This document shows, in pieces, positions 1 through 7,661 of a stretch of DNA of 24,950 nucleotides (position 1 is the first letter of the stretch; every line of letters begins with the position of its first letter). The stretch is from Actinomycetes bacterium (GTDB taxonomy: Bacteria > Actinomycetota > Actinomycetes > Propionibacteriales > Propionibacteriaceae). The notes under the pieces are model-generated. The model was not told the origin of the DNA and searched no databases. It saw only the letters and a program-made list of their open reading frames with translations. Where the stretch lies: NCBI GenBank assembly GCA_023443125.1, contig JAEZVO010000003.1, positions 1 to 24,950 of the forward strand. Direction: 5' to 3'. A program made the translations under genes and the position numbers.

Positions 1-22
1 CCCCCTCGAAAACTCAAGCGAT

Positions 23-343
23 CTACTTGTGGGCAATCAACGCCACGTACCCGCCCGCCTGGTAGCCGTCCACCACGTCCTCGACCGAATCATTGGTGTA
101 AACCGGGTTGTTCACCAGCGTCTGGAACGCAGAAAAATCGCGTAACACCACCTTGTCTCGGTTTGCAGGCCGGGTGCTGATCCGCTTTGGCGCAACGGAG
201 CGGGCGCGGGAGCTTTTTGAGCGCAAGGCCGCGACCTGTGAACCGCCATTGCCGGGCTGGGAGGTCGAAGCGATTTGGAGATCAGCGCTCAGGTTTGCCC
301 ATTTAGACGCACAAGCCTTGAACTCACTAACGTTTATGCGCAC
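23..343 (-). CDS. Hypothetical small protein, weakly like type VII secretion-associated proteins at its N-terminus
   Basis: I do not recognise this 106-residue frame with confidence. It starts at a GTG overlapping the stop of the preceding gene by 10 bp and ends at a TAG. The first 35 residues (MRINVSEFKACASKW, then a short A/S/L-rich stretch and a PGNGG turn) loosely resemble the N-terminus of actinobacterial EspC/WXG-like proteins, which form helical hairpins exported by type VII secretion. The middle is Arg/Ser-rich and does not keep that helical character. The C-terminal 35 residues look like ordinary globular protein. It lies at the end of a locus with many frame disruptions, so it may be a composite of shifted frames. 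No clear ribosome binding site precedes the GTG. Confidence 0.28.
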   Translation of the reverse strand: MRINVSEFKACASKWANLSADLQIASTSQPGNGGSQVAALRSKSSRARSVAPKRISTRPANRDKVVLRDFSAFQTLVNNPVYTNDSVEDVVDGYQAGGYVALIAHK

Positions 344-1221
344 TGCATCATATAAGACCGACCGTTGTCCGGGTACAACATCGTGACGTTCTTCATCAGA
401 TGCTCTGGGTTGCCACCCACCGTCATCTGTTGGATGATTTGGCTCTCGTAGCCGGCGTAGAGAGGTGCGGAGTACTCACCGCCTTGGGTGAGCCACTGGC
501 GAAAGCCGTTGTCCGACGACGTGGCTTGGAGCCCCTGCACGTCGTAGATCTGACGCATCGTCGGCAAAGCCGATCGCGCTTCGGCGATCGAGGGTGACTG
601 GTACGGATCTGCCGAGGCGAGCATCGTGAGCTCCAGCTGCGCCAACGTGAAGCCGGAGTTGGACTTCACCGGGTCCGTCGAGGACACATTGATCGGACCA
701 CGAAGCTTGCCGGCCTTGAGCTCCTGCCACTGCTTCTTAGGCACGATGTGGTCGTTCAGTAGCGCCTTGAAATCGAGAACATGGTGTTTGTCTTGCTGGG
801 TGACAAGTCCCGCTTTCGTCAGTGCCTCGGTGCCCTGTGGGCCGGCGTAGATGACCTCAGGCGACTGCAGCACAGTCTCTGCTCGGTAGTCGGAGAACTC
901 GCCACGATGCGTGGCCTCGAAGACGTTTCGTGCTGATGCGCTTGATGGCCACAGGCAGTTGAACCCGCAAGATGCGATGTCGTCCTTGCTGAGTAGCACC
1001 TGATCGTAGGATCCCATCGAGGTCCACTTGACCGTGATGTTGTACTTCTTGTCGAGGATCTTGCCGACCTCGGGATCTCGCATCAGAGCAGTTTTTTCCG
1101 ATCCGCCCACGCAGCTGATCGTTACCGGCTGAGGGCCGGAGTTCTGGCTGATGACCAGCCAGGTGCCTCCTGCTAGCACAGCGATGACAACGATCAGTCC
1201 GATGATGAAGCGACCCTTCAT
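334..1221 (-). CDS. Membrane-anchored solute-binding-like protein, probably C-terminally truncated
   Basis: This 295-residue protein has one N-terminal membrane segment (about residues 4-25) with a short cytoplasmic MKGR start, followed by an extracellular domain. It shares landmarks with the solute-binding part of the neighbouring fusion gene: an early GSEK (GSEQK in the fusion), and STDPVKSNSG aligned with TTNPTQSNSG. The two are therefore probably paralogous periplasmic-binding-protein-like domains. In the fusion the domain continues about 45 residues beyond the conserved 'YP' strand; here it stops 11 residues after YPDN, which suggests loss of the C-terminus by a frame change or rearrangement near position 340-380. 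The ATG directly follows the stop of the XpaC-like gene and has a GGAGGGG ribosome binding site. The ligand cannot be told from sequence. Confidence 0.6.
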   Translation of the reverse strand: MKGRFIIGLIVVIAVLAGGTWLVISQNSGPQPVTISCVGGSEKTALMRDPEVGKILDKKYNITVKWTSMGSYDQVLLSKDDIASCGFNCLWPSSASARNVFEATHRGEFSDYRAETVLQSPEVIYAGPQGTEALTKAGLVTQQDKHHVLDFKALLNDHIVPKKQWQELKAGKLRGPINVSSTDPVKSNSGFTLAQLELTMLASADPYQSPSIAEARSALPTMRQIYDVQGLQATSSDNGFRQWLTQGGEYSAPLYAGYESQIIQQMTVGGNPEHLMKNVTMLYPDNGRSYMMQCA

Positions 1222-1835
1222 CTACCCCTCCAGTTTGGGAATCGCGGGTGGTGCGACGGTGTCCAGATTGGCCTGGTACTCCGCCATGTCGCCCTGGGGC
1301 AACAATTGCATGGTCTCGATGGTGAACTCGTCGAACCGCAGAATCGCCTGTTTGCCCTGTTCGAGCAGGATCGAGGAGTTCTTGTAGTAATCGGGATGTC
1401 GCTTGATATCGAGGTACGACTCGACAATCCCTTGCAGACTCGCCACGTGCCCGTCGAACTTGGAAGCCGACGAATAGAGCGAGTTGGGCTGGTCCTCCTC
1501 GACGCGGGAGAGTATCTCAGGGACGGTATGGCTGGCGCGTCTGAGTGCCGATTGGATCTCAGCGTCGGTGATGTCACCAGCCATCAAGGCCGTCTCCGCC
1601 ATATCGTGCTTGACTTTCGACGCGAGTGCCTTGGCATCGTCGCGATAGTTGTCGTCCTCAATCTGTGCCGGGTCTCGAGAGAGCATGAATTTCACCCCGA
1701 TCGCACCATCGCCGCCAACGCGGCGGGAGCAGCGATGCGCAGGAGTACGTCGGAATTGCCCAACAGCAGGAAGAGCGTGAAGTAAATGACGATGGCACTC
1801 GCCAGCGCGATGGGGGTTGCGTAGCGGCGGATCAC
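1222..1835 (-). pseudogene. XpaC-like membrane protein, one frameshift
   Basis: The natural start is a GTG at 1835 that overlaps the stop of the upstream fusion gene (GTGA), giving VIRRYATPIALASAIVIY and so on. Residues about 8-27 and 31-45 are hydrophobic and probably membrane-spanning. This frame ends at a TGA (1694-1692) right after a run of four G (1695-1698 on the plus strand as CCCC). Reading one base back restores a long soluble, helical region, from KFMLSRDPAQ to the end. That region resembles the XpaC family (PF10112, '5-bromo-4-chloroindolyl phosphate hydrolysis'), which often neighbours TelA-type toxic-anion-resistance proteins and VWA proteins. The family match is from memory of its membrane-plus-helical layout, so it is moderate. 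A deleted G in the homopolymer explains the shift; sequencing error is equally possible. Confidence 0.55.
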
Positions 1836-3430
1836 TTGTATCCAGCAGCCTCACGCAGAGCCTTGACCAGATCGTCGGAATCGACGTAGGCGCCACCCGT
1901 GGAAGTGGCGAGGGCTTGGAGCTGAGGCTCGTCGGCATCGCCAAACGCGATTGCGACGATGGGGATCCCCGCCTTATTTGCAGCGGTGAGCGTGGCCTGA
2001 TTCTCTCCCGCGGATACGCCGTCGCTCATCACGACGATCAACTTCTTGCGGGAGTCGCTCTTGAGATCATTCACCGCCATATCGACGCACTGGTAGAGGT
2101 TGGTGCCCCCGCCCGGAGGCGTGTTGCGGACGTCCTGCTCGAGCTTTTTCAGCGCCGACGGGTCGTTACCGTCGACGGTGAATGGGCCGGCCTTGATTCC
2201 CTGGTTGAAGACTGTTACCGACGTTCGATCGTCGGGGCCAGTCTGCAGCAGGTTAATCCGAGCACGCTCGACGTCGAAGATTTCGTGCGCCGCACTCTGG
2301 ATGCCCTCCCAAGGCTCGCCGCTCATAGAGCCGGAACCGTCGAGGCAGTAGTAGGTGTTTACGGGCTGGCGGTAGCGCGTGTGGTAGCGATCCAGAGCGG
2401 CTTCGATGACCGATGACGCCGGGTAGGAGATGCCCTGCTCCTGGATGTCGGTTTGGACGCCCAGTCGGGATTGAACACAGACGTGTCCGGGTTGTCCAGC
2501 GTCAGCCCGAACGAGTCTGCTGGCGGCGGCCAAGGTCACGGATTTTCTGCGTCGCCTTCTCGTCTGTGAGGAGGTACTGCTGCAGTTCGCTGAAGATCGT
2601 GCGCTTCTCCTCTTTCTTGTCACCGCGACGGGAAGGAACCCGAGCGGCGCATCGCTGACGGCCAGCGAACCCTTCGGGTACACCGCATGGAACTGCTCGT
2701 CGCCGGAACGCTGTTGGTTCTGCTCGATGACGAGTGCTTCGTAGGTGAATAGCGTCTCGCACTCAGTAGAACTCACGCACTCGTTCATCATGGTGCCCGT
2801 CGAGGGCGGCGTGCGGTCCATTGCCTGCACAAATCGCTTGATGCCTTCGTCGACCGGCTTCGAATCGAGTTGCTCCATCGTGAGGGGGTTGGCCGGGCCC
2901 ATTGCCAGCGAAATGATTGAGGAAAGCAAACATTGTTGTCGCACCGGAGTTGGACTGTGTCGGGTTGGTGGTCCACACCTTCATTTTCTTGCCTTCGACG
3001 GCTTCGAGGATCTCTTCGATGTCGACGTCGGTGCGGCCCACGAAACCCAGCTTCTCCACCGCGGGCTTCTTGCCCGCAAACACGATCGGGTGATGAACAT
3101 GGGCTCCAAGTCGACCAGCTTGCCGTCGCTGTTGCCGAGCTGCGCGAACACGCTCGAGGCAAACCAGTAGGCGTCGTAGTCCTCAGAACCCGATTGCAGC
3201 AGCCGAGCCTGATCCACGGAACCCAGCAATGTCCACTCGCAGTGGTAACCCTTGCTCTTGCACCAGGGGGCGACCACTTGCTCGAGCACAGACTTCTGCT
3301 CGGACCCGGCAACGATACGGAGGGTCTTGGCCTCGTCCTTCAACGCGGAGCAGCCACGGCTGAGGAGCAGAACAAGTACCAGGCCGACAACCGAGAAGGC
3401 GCGAAGCGTGCATCGATACAGTGCACCCAC
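1832..3430 (-). pseudogene. Solute-binding domain fused to von Willebrand A domain, five frame changes
   Basis: The reconstructed product is about 530 residues. It begins at a GTG (3430) with a hydrophobic signal (SVVGLVLVLLLSRGC), the Cys being a weak lipobox candidate. The solute-binding-like domain follows (GSEQK, LGSVDQARLL, then TTNPTQSNSG). A C-terminal VWA domain carries a full metal-ion site: DGSGS (the DxSxS motif), GGGTNLYQC with the Thr, and MSDG with the Asp. To read it through one must change frame near 3086, 2900, 2632, 2512 and 2462. The apparent changes are -1, +1, -1, -1 and -1, so the reading ends in the frame in which it began. Peptides either side of each break join sensibly, for example DNPDTSVFNPDW then GVQTDIQEQG. 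A surface sensor or adhesion role is plausible but unproved. Such fusions occur near XpaC/TelA genes, as here. Confidence 0.7.
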
Positions 3431-3480
3431 ACTGTTTTGATATCGGATGCTGGGGTCATGATCGTGACGAGAAAGTAAAT

Positions 3481-3523
3481 GGCAGATGAACGAGGGCCGC
3501 CGGAGACGCCTCGCTCATCTGTC
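3481..3523 (-). terminator. Terminator after the GH3 gene
   Basis: Arms 3483-3495 and 3509-3521 pair over 13 positions with a single G-T wobble, around a 13-nt GC-rich loop. On the minus strand the hairpin starts 10 nt after the GH3 stop codon and is followed by the T-rich CCATTTACTTTC. It separates the sugar operon from the degenerate VWA locus. Confidence 0.75.
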
Positions 3524-3530
3524 GTGCTAG

Positions 3531-5765
3531 CTAGCGTTCAAGCCCGGCGTTAGCGCGTTCGAGTAGTTCGGTGAGGCCGGCTCGGTCGAGATCAAAGATG
3601 TTGAAATCGACGAAGGTGATCGCAGGAATGTCGGGAGCTTGGGCCTGGAATTGCGCGGGCTGTGCTTCGATTACCTTGCGGATCTCATCGCCGATGACCG
3701 GGTTCGCCATCAGCTCTCCGATGGTGGACATCGGCGTCAGCGGCTGGCGGATTTCGTCGCCGGTGAGTGTCACCGTCGCGCTTGCCACGATGTCGCGCGA
3801 GCTCGTTCCCACATGGAGTTGGATCTCTCCGCCTTCGACCACCCAGCGCTGCAGCGGCGAATGCCAACATGCGAAGTCGCGACCGCGAAGCGGCAGCTCG
3901 ACGATCCGTTCTTCGCCCGGATCGAGCTCCACCTTCGCGAACGCACGTAGTTGCTTGGGCGGACAAGCCACCGTCGTAGACACCTCGCCCACGTATAGCT
4001 GCACCACCTCGGCACCGCGCATGGCACCGGTGTTGGTGACGCGTACCTGCACCTGCCCTTCGGTGGCGCTGCCAACGCCGTCGACGTGCACGTCCACCAG
4101 CTCCACAGCGAAGCTGGTGTAGCTGAGCCCGAACCCGAACGGGTACGCCACCGCGTTGTCGCGATAATCGTGGCCGCGATAGCCGACGAAGACGCCCTCG
4201 GCATAGCGGGAATGCCCGAGCTCGCCGGGGAACGACAAGTAGGAGGGGGAATCCTGGAGGCGCTCCGGAATCGTCTCCGTGAGTTTGCCCGACGGGCACA
4301 CGTCGCCGAACAGCACGTCGACGACGCCTTCCGCCATGGCTTGCCCGCCGAGCCAGGCTTCAAGGATGCTGGGAGCCAGCGCGCGCCAGGTGTTGACCGT
4401 CACGACGCTGCCGTTGGCGAGCACTACCACTACCCGGGGGTTCACTGCGGCGACGGCCTCGAGCAGCGCGAGTTGATCGGCGGGTAGATCGAGTGTGTCC
4501 CGGTCGTAGCCCTCCGACTCGGCCGTCGGCGTCAGACCGAGGAACAGCACGACCACGTCGGCGCCTTCCGCAGTGGCGACGGCCTCCGCGAGGAGGGTTT
4601 CGTCGGGCTGTTGATCGATGCGATAACCCGATGCGAACATCGCGGGAATGCGTCGAGCCTCGAGGGTATCGAGGACGTTCGATACCGTTCGTGGTGTCAC
4701 CTGGGCTGCTCCGGCACCTTGATAGCGCGGGGTGCGGGCAAACTCTCCGATGATGGCGAGATTCTGCCCTGCTCGCAGTGGAAGCAAGGGGGAACCGTCG
4801 TGCATAGGCTCGTTGCGCAGCAGTACGCAGCCAGCTGCGGCGGCACGTCGACCCAGCTGGTGGTGGGCTTCGAAGTCCACGGGATCCGTTGCATCGGCAT
4901 CTCTGACAGCCGCGATGAGTTCCAGCATGCGTCGGGCTGACTCGTCGATTACCGACGGGTCCAGCTCGCCTCGTTCAACAGCCTCGAGCACCGCCTGCTC
5001 GGTGTGACCACCGCTGTACGGCATCTCCAAGTCGAGCCCGGCGCGCAGCGTGGCAACGCGGTCAAATACCGCGCCCCAGTCGGAGACCACGACACCGTCG
5101 AATCCCCACTCGTTACGCAGCACATCGGTGAGCAGCATGCGGCTCTCGCCCGCGTAAATGCCGTTGACGCGGTTGTAGGAGCTCATGACGCAGCGCGGAT
5201 TGCCGCCTGCGATGGCTTCCTCGAAGGACGCGAGATAGATCTCCCGAAGCGCACGATCATCCACGTCGGCGCTGATGCGCAGCCGGTCCGTTTCCTGGTT
5301 GTTGGCGGCGAAGTGCTTGAGGCAGGCGGCAACGCCACGTGACTGGATGCCTCGAATCATCGCAGCAGCGATGCGCCCCGAGAGCAGCGGGTCTTCGGAG
5401 TAATACTCGAAGTTGCGTCCACACCGAGGGTCACGCTTGATGTTTGCTCCCGGGCCCAGCACCACTCTCACCTCCTCATGCGCAGCTTCAGCACCCAGCG
5501 CCATTCCCACTTCCTCGACGAGCGCCTCGTCCCACGTCGATGCGAGCGATGCGGGGGTGGGGAAGCACGTGGCGGGGCGTGCGGCATTGAGCCCGAGATG
5601 GTCTGCGGCGTCGGCCTGTTTGCGCAAGCCGTGCGGACCGTCGGTGAGCATGATGGCGTCGACGCCGGCGTCGGGGAAGGCCTTGGTGTGCCAGTAATCC
5701 GCTCCGGTGAGGAGGGCGACCTTCTCTGAGAGGGTGAGCCTCGCGAGGATCTCGTCGATGGGCAT
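3531..5765 (-). CDS. Glycoside hydrolase family 3 beta-glycosidase
   Basis: This 744-residue protein has the three-part layout of bacterial GH3 beta-glucosidases. The TIM-barrel (about 1-300) has KHFAANNQETDR at 150-161 and the nucleophile Asp229 in VVSDWGA. The alpha/beta sandwich (about 310-550) has ESEGYDR at 416-422, whose Glu418 is the expected acid/base. A fibronectin-III-like domain covers about 575-665. A further 75 residues at the C-terminus are not part of the minimal family. There is no signal peptide, so it should act in the cytoplasm on short beta-linked oligosaccharides or glycosides brought in by the ABC transporter upstream. The ATG is 4 bp after the stop of the preceding permease gene, showing one operon. 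Exact sugar specificity (gluco-, xylo- or other) cannot be read from the sequence. Confidence 0.93.
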   Translation of the reverse strand: MPIDEILARLTLSEKVALLTGADYWHTKAFPDAGVDAIMLTDGPHGLRKQADAADHLGLNAARPATCFPTPASLASTWDEALVEEVGMALGAEAAHEEVRVVLGPGANIKRDPRCGRNFEYYSEDPLLSGRIAAAMIRGIQSRGVAACLKHFAANNQETDRLRISADVDDRALREIYLASFEEAIAGGNPRCVMSSYNRVNGIYAGESRMLLTDVLRNEWGFDGVVVSDWGAVFDRVATLRAGLDLEMPYSGGHTEQAVLEAVERGELDPSVIDESARRMLELIAAVRDADATDPVDFEAHHQLGRRAAAAGCVLLRNEPMHDGSPLLPLRAGQNLAIIGEFARTPRYQGAGAAQVTPRTVSNVLDTLEARRIPAMFASGYRIDQQPDETLLAEAVATAEGADVVVLFLGLTPTAESEGYDRDTLDLPADQLALLEAVAAVNPRVVVVLANGSVVTVNTWRALAPSILEAWLGGQAMAEGVVDVLFGDVCPSGKLTETIPERLQDSPSYLSFPGELGHSRYAEGVFVGYRGHDYRDNAVAYPFGFGLSYTSFAVELVDVHVDGVGSATEGQVQVRVTNTGAMRGAEVVQLYVGEVSTTVACPPKQLRAFAKVELDPGEERIVELPLRGRDFACWHSPLQRWVVEGGEIQLHVGTSSRDIVASATVTLTGDEIRQPLTPMSTIGELMANPVIGDEIRKVIEAQPAQFQAQAPDIPAITFVDFNIFDLDRAGLTELLERANAGLER

Positions 5766-5769
5766 GTGG

Positions 5770-6657
5770 TCAACCCTTCACTGCGCCGGCGGCGAGCCCT
5801 GCCTGCCAGTAGCGCTGCAACGTCAGGAACAAGATGATGAGTGGAACGACGCCGAGCAGCGCGCCCAGCATCACCGCACCCTTGTCGGGTGCGAAGTAGC
5901 TCATCATGCCGTAGAGACCGAGCGTGACGGGTTTCAGCTCGGGCTTGGAGATCATCATCAACGGCAGCATGAAGTTGTTCCACGTATTCACGAAGATGAA
6001 CAAGAAGATCGTCACCATGGCAGGTGCCAGGAGACGCAGGACGATCGTGAAGAAGATGCGGAATTCGCTCAATCCGTCGAGGCGGGCGGCTTCGAGGAGC
6101 TCGTCGGGGACGGAGGCTTCCGCGTACACCATGCCGAGAAACACGCCGAAGGGGAGCACCGAGCAGGGGATGATGATCGCCCACACGGTGTCGGTAAGGC
6201 CCAAGCCGTGGAAGACGGTGTACATCGGGATCGTGAGGATCGAAATGGGGATGAGCAGCCCGGCGGAGATGGTGCCCATCATGATGCGGCGGCCGGGGTA
6301 GCGGAACTTCGTCACCGAGTAGCCCGCCATGACGGAGATGAGGCAGCCCAGCGTGGCCGCTGACAGGGAATAGAAGATGGAGTTTCCAACCCACCGCCAG
6401 AACATGCCGCCGGTCCATGACAGAAGGCTCTCGTAGTTGCGGGCCAGATTGAAGTCGGCGAACCAGAAACCAAACGACGTCGCTAGGTCGTTGTTGGTTT
6501 TCGTTGCGGCCATGACGAGCCAGACCACGGGCAGCAGGAAGTACAGGGCCGCGAACACGAGGATGATCCAGGTGATCGTCTTCGCGCTCGGCGTCGGGCG
6601 CAGTGCGGGAGGAATGTCGTGGCGCTTCGAGGGGCGCTTGGCGGTTGCGGTAGTCAC
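5770..6657 (-). CDS. Carbohydrate ABC transporter permease, MalG type
   Basis: This 295-residue membrane protein of the CUT1 class has about six membrane segments, the first at residues 28-50. The cytoplasmic EAA loop, EAARLDG at 189-195 followed by LSEFRIFF, docks the transport ATPase. The hydrophilic N-terminal tail (MTTATAKRPSKRHD) lies in the cytoplasm. The GTG start overlaps the stop of the other permease gene (GTGA, 4 bp), indicating translational coupling and a heterodimeric pore. It imports sugar delivered by the lipoprotein encoded first in the operon. No ATPase gene is nearby, so a shared MsiK/UgpC-like ATPase elsewhere in the genome is the likely partner. Confidence 0.93.
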   Translation of the reverse strand: MTTATAKRPSKRHDIPPALRPTPSAKTITWIILVFAALYFLLPVVWLVMAATKTNNDLATSFGFWFADFNLARNYESLLSWTGGMFWRWVGNSIFYSLSAATLGCLISVMAGYSVTKFRYPGRRIMMGTISAGLLIPISILTIPMYTVFHGLGLTDTVWAIIIPCSVLPFGVFLGMVYAEASVPDELLEAARLDGLSEFRIFFTIVLRLLAPAMVTIFLFIFVNTWNNFMLPLMMISKPELKPVTLGLYGMMSYFAPDKGAVMLGALLGVVPLIILFLTLQRYWQAGLAAGAVKG

Positions 6658-7598
6658 TTCGTCACCTTCCGTTGCACGCTCCAGTAGACGAAGGCCATCA
6701 CGCCCGCTACCACTGCCATCATTACCGAGATTGCTGAGGCATGGCCGTTACCCGACGGGGAAATGCCGCCCGTCATGGTGTTGTATGCCATCATCATGGG
6801 GGTGTAGGCCTTGCCCATCCACGGGTTGACTGTCTCCATAACCACGGGTTCGTTGAACAGCTGGACCGTGCCGATAATCGACATGAGCACCGAGAGCAGA
6901 ATGGCGTTGCCCATGATCGGAATCTTGATGCGCGTCGCGATCTGCCACTCCTTCGCACCGTCGATGCGAGCCGCCTCGTAGAGCTCCTGCGGAATGGCCT
7001 GCAGAGCGGCTAAGAAGATCAGCATGTTGTAGCCCGTGTACGTCCACGTCGTCATGTTGGCCATCGAAGCCAAGATGACGTCGGGGGCCATGAAATTCAC
7101 CCACGACGGGAGGTAGCGCATGATCGGGGAGAGCTCCGGCGTGTAGAGGTAGAGCCAGAGCATCGCCGCCACGATGCCCGGAATCGCGAAGGGCAGGAAG
7201 TACGAGATGCGGAAAAACCCCGGGCGGCGGATCACAATCGAGTCAAGCAAGAGCGCAAGCAGCATCGCGCCGAGGGTCATCACCGGAATTTGGAAGAGCG
7301 CGTAGGCGCCCACCCGAGCGATGCCCGTCCAAAATGCTCCATTCGTCGCCGCCCATTGCAGGTTGGCCAAGCCGACGAACGTTTCGGTCAGCTCGCCGCC
7401 GCCGAAGAGCCCGCCACCGGTGGATTCCATGCGATACAGCGACGAGCGAATCGCCGTGATCATAGGAACGAGCAGTACGAACGCGAACAAGATTGCGAAC
7501 GGGGCCATGAAACCCCAGCCGGCAATGATTTCGGATCGGCGGATTCTGCTCATGCGACGACGTTGGCGCCGTGGCTGCATAACGGTATCGGAGCTCAT
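6654..7598 (-). CDS. Carbohydrate ABC transporter permease, MalF type
   Basis: This CUT1 permease has 314 residues when started at the ATG at 7598, which has a GAGGA ribosome binding site 7 nt upstream. A longer frame to 7655 would run through the hairpin that precedes the gene and lacks such a site. The first membrane segment lies after a basic tail (QPRRQRRRMSRIRR). The EAA loop is EAARIDG at 208-214, followed by AKEWQIATRIKIP. It pairs with the MalG-type permease, with which it overlaps by 4 bp. The gene is 63 bp downstream of the binding-protein gene, a gap filled by a stem-loop that probably sets the ratio of binding protein to permease. Confidence 0.93.
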   Translation of the reverse strand: MSSDTVMQPRRQRRRMSRIRRSEIIAGWGFMAPFAILFAFVLLVPMITAIRSSLYRMESTGGGLFGGGELTETFVGLANLQWAATNGAFWTGIARVGAYALFQIPVMTLGAMLLALLLDSIVIRRPGFFRISYFLPFAIPGIVAAMLWLYLYTPELSPIMRYLPSWVNFMAPDVILASMANMTTWTYTGYNMLIFLAALQAIPQELYEAARIDGAKEWQIATRIKIPIMGNAILLSVLMSIIGTVQLFNEPVVMETVNPWMGKAYTPMMMAYNTMTGGISPSGNGHASAISVMMAVVAGVMAFVYWSVQRKVTK

Positions 7599-7618
7599 AA
7601 TGATGTCCTCGAAGCGAA

Positions 7619-7652
7619 GTTGGGCGCAAGACGAGTGTGCCTCGCGCCCAAC
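7619..7652 (-). promoter_or_regulatory. Intercistronic stem-loop between binding-protein and permease genes
   Basis: A perfect 9-bp inverted repeat (GTTGGGCGC at 7619-7627, GCGCCCAAC at 7644-7652) encloses a 16-nt loop. It lies 9 nt after the binding-protein stop codon and ends 20 nt before the permease start. There is no T tract, so it is more likely to protect the 3' end of the binding-protein message, or give partial attenuation, than to terminate fully. This is a known arrangement in sugar ABC operons where the binding protein is needed in excess. Confidence 0.6.
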
Positions 7653-7661
7653 CAAAGGGAA

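Noticed and set aside
1832..3430. Programmed frameshifting as an explanation of the broken fusion gene
   Set aside because: Five shifts of mixed sign at unrelated sites without slippery heptamers or stem-loops are not consistent with programmed recoding.
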